Assembly (NCBI GenBank): GCA_014379925.1
Contig: JACMKY010000169.1
Location: forward strand, 1-30,308
Origin: Cytophagales bacterium
Lineage (GTDB): Bacteria; Bacteroidota; Bacteroidia; Cytophagales; ES-bin-26
Direction of reading: 5' to 3'
DNA length: 30,308 nucleotides
Numbering within the stretch: position 1 is the stretch's first letter; each line of letters begins with the position of its first letter. Of this stretch, positions 1 to 7,858 are shown piece after piece. The notes under the pieces are model-generated. The model searched no databases and was not told where the DNA came from. It saw only the letters and a program-made list of their open reading frames with translations. A program made the translations under genes and the position numbers.

Positions 1-380
1 CGAGCAGTGATCAGACTAACTTCAACCTGAACTACATTCAGGTACCCATCCTGGCTTCTCTTACGGCCGGACCCGTCAGCATCCAAGCGGGACCGTACGT
101 TTCTTACCTGGTGAGCGCCAAAATAAAAAACGTGCGGGTAGACAACAACGGCGTGCCAGTTAACAGCGGCTCGACTACGGGTACTGAGTTGAACCGGGAA
201 GACTTCAGCACCATCGACTACGGTCTGGCGGGTGGTTTGGCACTGGACGTGAAAGGATTCCAATTGGGGGTTCGTTACAACCTTGGCCTGCGGGAAATTG
301 GTCAGGGACAAGCAGCCAGCTTTGTCGCTTCGGGTGCCAAAAATTCGGTGGCCCAACTGTATATCGCCCTTGGCTTGTAA
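1..380 (+). CDS. Outer-membrane beta-barrel protein (PorT/OMP_b-brl_2-like), 3' part only
   Basis: The reading frame is open from the left edge (frame 3) to TAA at 378-380, so about 125 C-terminal residues are visible and the start lies outside the window. The segment around NLNYIQVPILAS and QAGPYVSYLVSA matches almost residue for residue the complete gene at 766-1443. It shows the alternating hydrophobic/polar pattern of membrane strands and ends in a hydrophobic C-terminal strand (AQLYIALGL), as outer-membrane barrels do. It belongs with the small 8-10-stranded porin-family proteins common in Bacteroidota. Their specific function is usually unknown, so none is assigned. The next gene is a tandem paralogue. 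A strong terminator follows directly, so the two are probably separate transcription units. Confidence 0.85.
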   Translation, partial: SSDQTNFNLNYIQVPILASLTAGPVSIQAGPYVSYLVSAKIKNVRVDNNGVPVNSGSTTGTELNREDFSTIDYGLAGGLALDVKGFQLGVRYNLGLREIGQGQAASFVASGAKNSVAQLYIALGL

Positions 381-403
381 GAATTCAGACCGAAGACAAC
401 GCC

Positions 404-439
404 GCCCCGTCAAACCAACGTTGACGGGGCAGTTTTTTT
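404..439 (+). terminator. Rho-independent terminator after the first porin
   Basis: Perfect 10-bp stem GCCCCGTCAA (404-413) / TTGACGGGGC (421-430) with a 7-nt loop, followed by AG and a run of seven T (433-439). It lies 24 nt after the stop codon of the upstream barrel gene. Confidence 0.9.
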
Positions 440-765
440 ATGCACTATCTGAGCTATCTGAAAAGACAGTCATCCCGATCAAGACCAATCGCCTTTCCGA
501 AGGGAGCTGCTGGTAAATCGTTTCACCGAAGTTCGAATCGTGGATTAGCCCGTGATTGGAAACGATCACCCTTGCGCTTACTTGTCCATTGATGGGGTAT
601 GTTTTGTACTGCTCAGGCTGACGATTTACGCCGTTGCAAAGTAACGACGCTGTTTGCGGCTTATAATCTATGGCTCGTAATTTATAGCTGCTCACACGCA
701 ACAACCTTGGAACCGGGTGTTTCGTACAACGCATCGTAACTAGCTAATTTAAACTCGAACCATCT
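440..765. other. Intergenic region between the tandem porins, no gene seen
   Basis: Apart from the terminator at its left end and a possible promoter at 653-684, this stretch holds no ORF with a credible start or composition. I see no tRNA, riboswitch or repeat in it. It is most likely the upstream regulatory region of the second porin. Confidence 0.5.
653..684 (+). promoter_or_regulatory. Possible Bacteroidota-type promoter of the second porin
   Basis: TTTG at 653-656 is followed after 21 nt by TAATTTA at 678-684, a near match to TAnnTTTG. The spacing is at the long end of the usual 19-21 nt. Initiation here would leave a leader of about 75 nt before the ATG at 766. This is an eye call with a mismatch in the -7 element. 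Confidence 0.35.
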
Positions 766-1443
766 ATGAGAAAGAACCTATTTTCACCCGTTCGATTCGC
801 TGCCAGCGCCAGCCTTTTGGTTTTGATGTTCCTGACTATGGCGGGTACCGCCGTGGCTCAGTCGGAGGAGACTGACCTGAAGTTCGGCGTAAAAGGGGGC
901 TTGAATATTTCCCAGCTGTACGTTGACCAACCCGACGCCGAGGACGAAAATGTGAAACTCGGTATTCACGCCGGGTTATTTCTGAAGGCGCCCCTGAGTG
1001 ACTTCTTCGCCATTCAGCCCGAACTGCTCTTTTCCAGCCAGGGAGCGAAAGTAACTTACCGGGGCTCCGGTCTGTTGGGTATCCAGAGCGGCGAAGTGCG
1101 GTTCAACCTGAACTATATTCAGTTACCCATCCTGGCTTCCATCACCGCTGGTCCACTGCATTTCCAGGCGGGACCTTACATTTCTTACTTGGTAAGTGCC
1201 AACGTCAAAGATTTGAAGGACGACGGCACTGTGGCTGGCAGTCGAGAAGTGGATGAAAGTGATTTCAGGACGTTTGACTACGGTTTGGCAGGGGGCTTGG
1301 GCGTGGACGTGCAAGGGTTTCAATTGGGTGCCCGCTACAACTACGGTTTACAGGAGATCGGCGACAGTGATAGCTTCGTTGGTGAATTAACCAGAAACTC
1401 CAAGAATTCGGTCATTCAACTCTACATCGGTTTGGGCTTTTAA
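766..1443 (+). CDS. Outer-membrane beta-barrel protein (PorT/OMP_b-brl_2-like)
   Basis: A 225-residue protein with a classical Sec signal peptide: basic N-terminus MRKN, hydrophobic core around residues 12-27 and a likely cleavage after AVAQ (residues 29-32). The mature part opens with KFGVKGGLN, the typical first strand of the porin-family OMP_b-brl_2/PorT group. Alternating-pattern strands follow, and the end is VIQLYIGLGF with the terminal aromatic residue that barrel-assembly machinery recognises. It is a close paralogue of the gene cut by the left edge. No SD-like sequence precedes the ATG, as is normal in this phylum. The outer-membrane location is well supported. The specific role is unknown; a porin, adhesin or Por-secretion accessory role cannot be separated from sequence alone. 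Confidence 0.9.
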   Translation: MRKNLFSPVRFAASASLLVLMFLTMAGTAVAQSEETDLKFGVKGGLNISQLYVDQPDAEDENVKLGIHAGLFLKAPLSDFFAIQPELLFSSQGAKVTYRGSGLLGIQSGEVRFNLNYIQLPILASITAGPLHFQAGPYISYLVSANVKDLKDDGTVAGSREVDESDFRTFDYGLAGGLGVDVQGFQLGARYNYGLQEIGDSDSFVGELTRNSKNSVIQLYIGLGF

Positions 1444-1487
1444 TTCTCAGCAAGTCGTCAGCCGTTAACTTCCGGGTTGAAAGTGGA

Positions 1488-1530
1488 GCAATCAGTCCCG
1501 TCAGGAATTCCCGACGGGACTGATTGCTTT
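1488..1530 (+). terminator. Terminator between convergent porin and floA
   Basis: Perfect 15-bp stem GCAATCAGTCCCGTC (1488-1502) / GACGGGACTGATTGC (1513-1527) with a 10-nt loop and a short TTT tail. The next gene converges from the other strand, so it may stop transcription both ways. The T-run is weak on either side. Confidence 0.75.
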
Positions 1531-1640
1531 AAACGGCTATCCACGCTTTGATTGGTGAGCAAGTAGGGGCGCCCTTCTTTGGGCAATTTACCTTGCTGGC
1601 CAATCCCCGGGCGGGTCGCGGAAGTCTGACGGCCACCTGT

Positions 1641-2621
1641 TCAAAGCTTCTTGTTATCCTTGCCCGAATTGGCGATGGAATCGCGCATGTCGGTGTCGGC
1701 CTTCATATTCTGCATCCGATAATAATCCATGATGCCAAGGTTGCCACTGCGGAAGGCTTCGGCCAGCGCCTGGGGCACCTGAGCTTCGGCTTCGATTACC
1801 TTGGCGCGCGCCTCCTGGGCTTTGGCCTTCATTTCCTGTTCCACGGCCACGGCCATGGCCCGGCGTTCTTCGGCCTTGGCTTCGGCCACTTTCAGGTCGG
1901 CGGTCGCCTGGTCGATCTGCAACTTGGCCCCGATGTTGGCTCCTACGTCCACGTCGGCGATGTCGATGGACAGGATTTGGTAAGCGGTACCGGCATCCAA
2001 ACCTTTCTGCAACACCAAGCGGGAGATCTTGTCGGGGTGTTCCAGCACCTCCTTGTGCGAAACTGAGGAACCGATGGACGTTACAATGCCTTCCCCTACC
2101 CGCGCCAGAATGGTTTCCTCCCCAGCCCCACCCACCAGTTGAGAAATGTTTACCCGCACGGTGACCCGCGCCTTGGCAATTAACTGGATGCCATCCTGGG
2201 CTACCCCGGCCACACTGGGCGTGTTGATCACGCGGGGATTTACTGAAATCTGCACCGCTTCAAACACGTCGCGACCCGCCAGGTCAATGGCGGCCGCCTG
2301 CTTGAACGACAACTGAATGTTGGCCTTGTCGGCCGAGATCAGGGCCTTGATGATGGAAGGAACCCGTCCGCCGGCCAGGTAGTGCGTTTCCAGATCGTCG
2401 GCGGTCAGGTTCAGGCCGGCTTTGGTGGCCGTGATGAGCGACTGCACGATGAGGCTGGGGGGCACCTTCCGAATGCGCATGGTAACCAGTTGGATCAAGC
2501 TCACCCGCACGTTGGAAAAGATGGCCGTGATCCACAAGCCCACCGGAACGAAGTACAGGAAAACAAAAAATCCGACCAGGGCAATGAATAAAACGATGAA
2601 CACGCCTCCCAGTTCTGACAT
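1641..2621 (-). CDS. floA: Flotillin-like protein FloA (SPFH domain)
   Basis: This 326-residue protein matches the FloA/YqfA (formerly UPF0365) family in length and order. A hydrophobic membrane-inserted N-terminal segment (about residues 5-35) is followed by the SPFH region (LDVSVNPRVINTP-type sequence, here ISVNPRVINTP). An Ala/Glu-rich coiled coil follows from about residue 230, then the conserved tail around GIMDYYRMQNMKADT. FloA oligomerises on the inner face of the cytoplasmic membrane and organises fluid membrane microdomains. An NfeD-family gene lies 77 bp upstream on the same strand, the usual partner of flotillins. The two very likely share the promoter at 3188-3218. The spacer contains a short tandem repeat (TTTATGGG-like units, about 2628-2650). 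Confidence 0.95.
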   Translation of the reverse strand: MSELGGVFIVLFIALVGFFVFLYFVPVGLWITAIFSNVRVSLIQLVTMRIRKVPPSLIVQSLITATKAGLNLTADDLETHYLAGGRVPSIIKALISADKANIQLSFKQAAAIDLAGRDVFEAVQISVNPRVINTPSVAGVAQDGIQLIAKARVTVRVNISQLVGGAGEETILARVGEGIVTSIGSSVSHKEVLEHPDKISRLVLQKGLDAGTAYQILSIDIADVDVGANIGAKLQIDQATADLKVAEAKAEERRAMAVAVEQEMKAKAQEARAKVIEAEAQVPQALAEAFRSGNLGIMDYYRMQNMKADTDMRDSIANSGKDNKKL

Positions 2622-2698
2622 TGAATTGATGGGTTTATGGGTTTATGGATATCAGTGACGTTTCAATTCCGGTCGTTCCGTGTTCTTTGCTTACTGAA

Positions 2699-3166
2699 CT
2701 AGATCATTGCCACGAAGATCTGATTATTTTCCAACCGAACCACTTCCAGCGTACAACCCGCGTCAATGAAGTTGCCCAGCGAATGCACTTCCGCGATTCC
2801 ACCCTTGAACTCCGCCTTGCCCGAAGGCCGCAGCGCGGAAATTGCCTTTCCCCGGTCGCCTATCTGGAGGAAAAACCGCTCTTCTTCGTTCACGCGGCTG
2901 CTGATGCGGCTGGTCAGGGCAAAGCGTCGCCACACGTTTGACTTGAAGCCGAAATAAAGGGCAACGAAGGCCACGCCCGCGTAACCGACGAGCACCGCCG
3001 TACCCAGGGTGGTGCCCAGTTGACGGTAGCTCAAATAAATGCCAACTACTGCCGTCGCGAACCCTAAAACTCCGAAAATAGTGGTGCCCGGGATGAAGAT
3101 GACTTCCGCCAGGATGAGGAGCAAACCGAAAACCAGCAACAACAGGATACTGAGCCAAATGCCCAT
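2699..3166 (-). CDS. NfeD family membrane protein
   Basis: From the ATG at 3166 this is a 155-residue protein. Strongly hydrophobic segments lie at about residues 3-22 (IWLSILLLLVFGLLLILAEV), 27-45 and 52-70. A soluble C-terminal OB-fold-like NfeD domain follows (IGDRGKAISALRPSGKAEF... EVVRLENNQIFV). The motif ILAEVIFIPGTTIFGVLG is characteristic of short NfeD proteins, which partner with flotillins. The frame is open further upstream to a TTG at 3217, but I prefer ATG 3166. It begins just before the first transmembrane segment, and a good promoter at 3188-3218 would start transcription downstream of the TTG. It is probably co-transcribed with floA; the proteolytic ClpP-like domain of long NfeD forms is absent. 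Confidence 0.88.
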   Translation of the reverse strand: MGIWLSILLLLVFGLLLILAEVIFIPGTTIFGVLGFATAVVGIYLSYRQLGTTLGTAVLVGYAGVAFVALYFGFKSNVWRRFALTSRISSRVNEEERFFLQIGDRGKAISALRPSGKAEFKGGIAEVHSLGNFIDAGCTLEVVRLENNQIFVAMI

Positions 3167-3187
3167 GGCAAAGCTTGACAACGGGTT

Positions 3188-3218
3188 CAAATCTATTGAA
3201 AAATTGGCGGTAAGCAAT
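3188..3218 (-). promoter_or_regulatory. Predicted promoter of the nfeD-floA unit
   Basis: On the minus strand ATTG (3218-3215), 19 nt, then TAGATTTG (3195-3188), an exact TAnnTTTG with optimal spacing. Transcription would begin near 3181, about 15 nt before the NfeD ATG, which supports that start. Confidence 0.6.
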
Positions 3219-3315
3219 GCGAGGACACTTGAAGAGAATGATGAATTACGAATCGAGTAGGCAAGCCGATTCGCAATTTATCAAACGGCCAGTACTTTGG
3301 AAAGAGCGTTCTTAG

Positions 3316-3367
3316 TGGGAGTGAACTGTAAATCCACCGCTTAAGCGGTCGGGACGGTTCGCTCCCA
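3316..3367. repeat. Nested inverted repeat between proS and nfeD
   Basis: Outer arms TGGGAGTGAAC (3316-3326) / GTTCGCTCCCA (3357-3367) pair with one mismatch. They enclose a perfect 14-bp palindrome ACCGCTTAAGCGGT (3336-3349). There is no T-run, so it resembles a dispersed REP-like element more than a terminator. Confidence 0.6.
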
Positions 3368-3411
3368 ACCAACAATCATTTTGGTTATTTCCTTTCCAAG
3401 GCACCAGCGGC

Positions 3412-4887
3412 TCAGTAATTCCGGGCAAAGACCACCCGTTGGGCAGAAGGCTTGCCCGTGTAGACGCAGGCGCCGGGTTCTTCCTCGGCATCGAGCGGAA
3501 TGCAACGGATGGTGGCCTTGGTTTCCTCCTTGATCTTTTCCTCCGTTTCGGACGTGCCGTCCCAGTGCGCCAGCAAAAAGCCGCCCTTGCGGTCCAGCAA
3601 TTCCTTGAATTCCCCGTACGAATCTACCCGAACGGTATTTTCCTGCCGGAAGGCCCAGGCTCTTTGGTAGATATTTTCTTGAATATCGGTGAGCAGTTGC
3701 GCAATTTTCGGCTCGATTCCTTCCCGGCTCATCGTCATTTTTTCCCGCGTATCGCGGCGGGCGACCTCCACCGTGCCGTTGTCCATATCTTTGGGGCCGA
3801 TGGCCAGGCGCACGGGAACGCCCTTCATTTCGTATTCAGTAAACTTCCAACCGGGCTTGTAGGTGTCCCGGTCGTCGTACTTGACGGAAATGCCCTTGGC
3901 CAACAGGTTTTTCCGAATGGCTTGGGCCGTCTCGGAAATGCGCGTCAATTCCTCGTTGCTCCGGAAAATAGGAACGATGACCACCTGAATAGGGGCCAGT
4001 TTAGGCGGCAACACCAACCCCTCGTCGTCGGAATGGGCCATGATGAGCGCGCCTACCAAACGGGTGCTCACGCCCCAGGAAGTGCCCCACACGTAGTCCA
4101 GTTTCTGATCCTGACTGGCAAACCGCACGTCGAAAGCCTTGGCGAAGTTCTGCCCCAGAAAGTGCGACGTGCCGGCCTGCAGGGCCTTGCCGTCCTGCAT
4201 CAGGGCCTCGATGCAATAGGTATCTACGGCGCCCGCAAACCGTTCGTTGGCCGTTTTCCGGCCCCGGATCACCGGCAGGGCCATGAACTGTTCGGCGAAG
4301 GTGGCGTATACTTCCAGCATCTGCTCCGTTTCGGCAATGGCTTCCGCGGCGTTGGCGTGGGCGGTGTGTCCCTCCTGCCACAAAAACTCGGTGGTACGCA
4401 GGAACAGACGGGTACGCATTTCCCAGCGCACCACGTTGGCCCACTGGTTGATGAGCAGGGGCAGGTCGCGGTACGACTGAATCCAGTTCTTGTAGGTACT
4501 CCAGATCACGGTTTCGGAGGTGGGTCGGACAATGAGTTCCTCTTCCAGCTTGGCCTCCGGGTCCACGATGACGCCACTGCCGTCGGGCGCGTTCTTGAGG
4601 CGGTAGTGCGTCACTACGGCGCACTCCTTGGCAAACCCCTCCACGTGACTCGCCTCCCGGCTCAGGTACGACTTGGGAATGAAGAGGGGAAAGTAGGCGT
4701 TGACGTGGCCCGTGTCCTTAAACATCTGGTCGAGGGTGGCCTGCATTTTCTCCCAGATGGAGAAGCCGTAGGGCTTGATGACCATGCAACCGCGCACGGC
4801 GGAGTTTTCGGCCAGGTCGGCCCGTTTCACCAACTCGTTGTACCACTCCGGATAGTTTTCACTTCGTTTGGGTAATCCTTTGCTCAT
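3412..4887 (-). CDS. proS: Prolyl-tRNA synthetase (archaeal/eukaryotic-type)
   Basis: A 491-residue class II aminoacyl-tRNA synthetase that charges tRNA-Pro with proline in the cytoplasm. The start MSKGLPKRSENYPEWYNELV, the RPTSET motif (about residues 121-126), the WQEGHTAHA segment and the class II motif 3 region mark the catalytic core. The anticodon-binding domain begins near PIQVVIVPIF. The end FARNY carries the terminal Tyr seen in the ~480-residue archaeal-like ProRS form, which has no editing (INS) insertion. Only one Cys pair (RCIPL and GACVY) is visible in the C-terminal zinc-like domain. The gene stands alone, with a -7 element at 4916-4923 that would give a leader of roughly 20 nt. 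Assignment is secure. Confidence 0.97.
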   Translation of the reverse strand: MSKGLPKRSENYPEWYNELVKRADLAENSAVRGCMVIKPYGFSIWEKMQATLDQMFKDTGHVNAYFPLFIPKSYLSREASHVEGFAKECAVVTHYRLKNAPDGSGVIVDPEAKLEEELIVRPTSETVIWSTYKNWIQSYRDLPLLINQWANVVRWEMRTRLFLRTTEFLWQEGHTAHANAAEAIAETEQMLEVYATFAEQFMALPVIRGRKTANERFAGAVDTYCIEALMQDGKALQAGTSHFLGQNFAKAFDVRFASQDQKLDYVWGTSWGVSTRLVGALIMAHSDDEGLVLPPKLAPIQVVIVPIFRSNEELTRISETAQAIRKNLLAKGISVKYDDRDTYKPGWKFTEYEMKGVPVRLAIGPKDMDNGTVEVARRDTREKMTMSREGIEPKIAQLLTDIQENIYQRAWAFRQENTVRVDSYGEFKELLDRKGGFLLAHWDGTSETEEKIKEETKATIRCIPLDAEEEPGACVYTGKPSAQRVVFARNY

Positions 4888-4915
4888 AAGAGGGTCTACT
4901 TGGCAGGTTCGGGCG

Positions 4916-4923
4916 CAAAAGTA
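4916..4923 (-). promoter_or_regulatory. Predicted -7 element of the proS promoter
   Basis: The minus strand reads TACTTTTG, an exact TAnnTTTG, about 29 nt upstream of the proS ATG. I see no clear TTTG at -33, so the promoter is only half supported. Confidence 0.42.
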
Positions 4924-5023
4924 GGTTTTTTAACCGTAAAACGTTGCTTTCACCGGGTCGATGGCCCATCCACCCTGGTTCGACTGCAACGGCGGCCACT
5001 TCGCTCACCATGGCAACTATCCA

Positions 5024-6205
5024 TTACCAACTGTCCACTATCGGTTGCTTTTTGTAGCCAAACCAGAGGTACGTCAGCGCCAGAAAAGCGGTAAAACCGG
5101 CCAGGTAGAAAGCAGCCGGCATCATGCGGGGATTGTTGCCGTAGATCCAGCCCGCCAGCAAAGCCCCGGCACCGATGCCGGCTTCCAGGGCAATGTACAT
5201 CGTGGCCAGGGCACGGCCCCGGTGCTCGGGATGACTCAGGTCAACCGTCCAAGCCGTGGCGGTGGGCGAACTGATGCCCGTCGCCACACCGAAAGCGGCG
5301 GCCGACATCAGCAACGTGAAGGGCGAATTGGCCAGCCCGATCATCGCCAGGGCGACGACCAACAGCACCAAGGACGTTTTCAACACCCCCACCCGGCCGT
5401 AGCGGTCGGATACCTTGCCCGCCCCGAAGCGAACCGCCAGGGAAGACAACGTAAAGGCCGTGAAGAACAAGCCCTTGTTGGGCACCCCCAGGTAGGCGCT
5501 CCAGTCGGGCGCGAGCGTCAGCACCGCCCCGTAACCCACGTAGGAAAGCAAGATTACCAGGGCCGGCGGCAACACGCGCGGCTCCAGAATTTCCCGCCGC
5601 GAAATCCGCAGCAGCGACGGGTGAAAAGGCACGCTGGTCGTCAGGGTTTCCTTCATGCGCAACAGGATCAGGATCGACAGGAGGGCCAAAAACGAGGAGC
5701 AGTAAAACAGCGCGTTCAGCGAGAAGGCCTCGGCCACCGCGCTGCCCAAGGCCGGACCCGCCGCCATGCCCACGCTGCCAAAAAGGCCCAGCGTACCCAG
5801 GGCCTCGCCCCGGCGTTCGGCGGGGACGAGGTCGGCCACGTAGGCGGTAGTACCCGTAGGCTTGAATCCGGTGGAAAACCCGTGCAGCAGGCGCAGCAGC
5901 ATAAACGCCCCCACGGTGGAGAGCCAAGGGTACAGGAAGCCGCAAACGAAACAGACCAGCGAGCCGACGGCCATAACCGGAACCCGCCCCACCGTATCGG
6001 CCAGCTTGCCGCTGAACGGGCGGGATATTCCCGCGGTGAGCGTGAAGAGGGCGATAATGAAGCCTTTGTATTCTTCCCCGCCCAAGCTGCTCAAATAACC
6101 CGGCAACTCCGGGATGAGCATGCTGAAGCTGGCCGTGAACAGGAAGGAACTGGCGCTCAGCAAGCCGAACTGGGGCGTGTAGATGGAGTGGGTTGCTTTT
6201 GGCAT
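5024..6205 (-). CDS. Major facilitator superfamily (MFS) transporter
   Basis: From ATG 6205 the protein is 393 residues, the normal length for a 12-helix MFS carrier. The first helix begins near FGLLSASSFLFTASFSMLIP. Between helices 2 and 3 lies an MFS signature-like GKLADTVGRVPVM, with a second copy GKVSDRYGRVGVL in the second half. PAERRGEALG and PEHRGRALAT loops are drug/sugar-efflux-like. It should sit in the inner membrane and move a small solute with the proton gradient; the substrate cannot be told. The frame is open a further 43 codons upstream to 6334, but that stretch is not hydrophobic and not MFS-like. It would also overlap a 19-nt palindrome at 6213-6231, so ATG 6205 is chosen. 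It is divergent from the efflux operon at 6535. Confidence 0.92.
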   Translation of the reverse strand: MPKATHSIYTPQFGLLSASSFLFTASFSMLIPELPGYLSSLGGEEYKGFIIALFTLTAGISRPFSGKLADTVGRVPVMAVGSLVCFVCGFLYPWLSTVGAFMLLRLLHGFSTGFKPTGTTAYVADLVPAERRGEALGTLGLFGSVGMAAGPALGSAVAEAFSLNALFYCSSFLALLSILILLRMKETLTTSVPFHPSLLRISRREILEPRVLPPALVILLSYVGYGAVLTLAPDWSAYLGVPNKGLFFTAFTLSSLAVRFGAGKVSDRYGRVGVLKTSLVLLVVALAMIGLANSPFTLLMSAAAFGVATGISSPTATAWTVDLSHPEHRGRALATMYIALEAGIGAGALLAGWIYGNNPRMMPAAFYLAGFTAFLALTYLWFGYKKQPIVDSW

Positions 6206-6534
6206 GCGAACTGCGCACCCCCGGGGTGCGCCAAAGATTTTCGGCCCGGCGGTATGGAATCGGCCGGGGAAGGACATCCCCCGGAAAACAACCCCGGAGA
6301 CGCGGGGCCAAACTACGCAGATTTCCGTTGGCAAACGGCAGAGAAAGGCACCTGCCGGGTCCGCGTGTTAACAAAGATTAACAATTAAAAAGATAGTTTA
6401 TTGGCAATAAATGCGTTATTTGACCCGTATTCAGTGGGTACCGCCCGTACACGGTGTAGCTTGCCGTGGTATTCCTTGCTTTTTGCGTACCCGTTCCACC
6501 CGATTGCCCGCAACATTCCACACCCGAAAAGCCC
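6206..6534. other. Divergent intergenic region between MFS gene and efflux operon
   Basis: No gene is seen in these 329 bases. They hold the palindrome at 6213-6231, an inverted repeat TGTTAA-N6-TTAACA at 6366-6383, and an AT-rich stretch at about 6368-6420 where the promoter of the + strand operon would be expected. I could not find an exact TAnnTTTG on the + strand here. Confidence 0.5.
6213..6231. promoter_or_regulatory. Palindrome immediately upstream of the MFS start
   Basis: GCGCACCCCCGGGGTGCGC: perfect 9-bp arms around a single C, seven bases before the ATG at 6205. It is followed (reading away from the gene) by CAAAGATT, a one-mismatch -7 element on the minus strand at 6232-6239. It could be a repressor operator or a leader hairpin that hides the start. 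Confidence 0.45.
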
Positions 6535-7824
6535 ATGAAAAGGAACCTGCTGATTGCTACGGGAGGTCTGTTGGCCTTGACCCTCCTCTGGTACGTTACT
6601 TCCGCCAAGGAGGGAGCCAGTGCCGACCTGTTCGTTCCCGTCAAAAAAGGCCAGTTCGAGGTGGTCGTGACGGCTACTGGCGAGTTGGAAGCCAAGAATT
6701 CAGTGCGCATCACGGGTCCCTCCTCGATGGAATCCATCGGAATCTGGCAGACCAAGATTTCGGACCTGGTGGCCGAGGGACCCCGGGTGAAGAAAGGGGA
6801 GTACGTGGCCCTGCTCGACCAGACGGAGGTCGGCGGAAAACTGCGCGAACGGGAAACGGAGCTGCAGAAGGCGCAGTCCGAATACATCCAGACGCAACTG
6901 GATACCGCCCTGACGCTGCGCGCCGCCCGCGACGAGTTGATCAACCTGTCTTTCGCCATGAAAGAAAAGGACATCGTGCTGGAACAATCCAAGTACGAAC
7001 CCCCCGCCACCATCCGCCAGGCCGAAATCGACAAGGAAAAATCTTCCCGTGCCCACCAGCAAGCCAAAGAGAACTACGTCATCAAGCGAAAGCAGGCCGT
7101 AGCCAAGATGCAGAAGGTCGGCGCCACGCTCAGCCAGGAACAAAACCGCCTGCAACAGATTCAGAACGTGATGAAGGAATTCCGCATCACCGCCCCCGAA
7201 GACGGCATGGTGATCTACGACCGGGATTGGGGCGGCCGCAAGAAAACCGTGGGTTCGCAGGTACAAGGTTGGAACCCGACCGTCGCCACCCTGCCCGACC
7301 TGGCCGTGATGCTTTCCCGCACCTACGTCAACGAGGTCGACATCCGGAAAATTCAGAAAGGGCAGTTCGTGAAGATCGGTCTGGACGCCTATCCCGAGAA
7401 AAGGCTGACCGGCCAGGTATTCAAGGTGGCCAACGTAGGCGAACAACGGCCCAACTCCGACGCCAAGGTGTTTGAAGTGGGTATCCAGGTCAACGAAAGT
7501 GACACCACGCTGCGCCCGGCCATGACCACCAGCAACAACGTCATCGCCAACGTATTGAAAAACGTGCTGTTCATCCCGCTCGAATCACTGCACAACCAGG
7601 GCGACAGCCTTACCTACGTCTTCCGGAAAGACGGAACGAATTTTACCAAGCAGCAGGTACGGATTGGCCAGACCAACGACAATGAGGCGGTGATTCTGGA
7701 GGGAATGAAGGAAAACGACCAGGTTCTCCTTTCCGTCCCCAAGGGTGCGGCCGACCAGAAACTGGTCCTGCTGCCCAAACCCGCTAAAACTGCCAAGAGC
7801 CCGGCCCTCACGGTTCGCAAGTAA
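6535..7824 (+). CDS. HlyD/MacA-family periplasmic adaptor subunit of an efflux pump
   Basis: A 429-residue membrane-fusion protein. It has one N-terminal hydrophobic anchor (residues about 4-20, LLIATGGLLALTLLWYV). A lipoyl/barrel-sandwich half follows (GQFEVVVTATGELEAKNSV), then a long Glu/Gln/Lys-rich coiled-coil hairpin (about residues 100-215). The second half-motif is FRITAPEDGMVIY and a beta-barrel domain completes the protein. It should bridge the inner-membrane permease and the outer-membrane factor encoded just downstream. The frame extends upstream to a GTG at 6466, but ATG 6535 directly precedes the Lys-Arg plus hydrophobic signal anchor and is clearly better. The gap to the permease gene is 34 bp, so one operon is likely. 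Confidence 0.93.
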   Translation: MKRNLLIATGGLLALTLLWYVTSAKEGASADLFVPVKKGQFEVVVTATGELEAKNSVRITGPSSMESIGIWQTKISDLVAEGPRVKKGEYVALLDQTEVGGKLRERETELQKAQSEYIQTQLDTALTLRAARDELINLSFAMKEKDIVLEQSKYEPPATIRQAEIDKEKSSRAHQQAKENYVIKRKQAVAKMQKVGATLSQEQNRLQQIQNVMKEFRITAPEDGMVIYDRDWGGRKKTVGSQVQGWNPTVATLPDLAVMLSRTYVNEVDIRKIQKGQFVKIGLDAYPEKRLTGQVFKVANVGEQRPNSDAKVFEVGIQVNESDTTLRPAMTTSNNVIANVLKNVLFIPLESLHNQGDSLTYVFRKDGTNFTKQQVRIGQTNDNEAVILEGMKENDQVLLSVPKGAADQKLVLLPKPAKTAKSPALTVRK

Positions 7825-7858
7825 GGTTCTCTCCTGATCCATCCCCCGTCGTTTCCTC

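Noticed and set aside
525..545. GTTCGAATC, resembling a tRNA T-loop
   Set aside because: No matching acceptor, D or anticodon stems could be built around it.
3439..4875. 478-codon ORF on the + strand opposite proS
   Set aside because: It is the antisense of a certain proS gene in GC-rich DNA. Its translation is rich in Gly, His, Arg and Val with no domain or signal sequence.
4961..6388. 475-codon + strand ORF opposite the MFS gene
   Set aside because: Its sequence is Arg/Gln/His/Gly-rich low complexity, typical of a shadow frame. The minus strand shows a clear 12-helix MFS protein.
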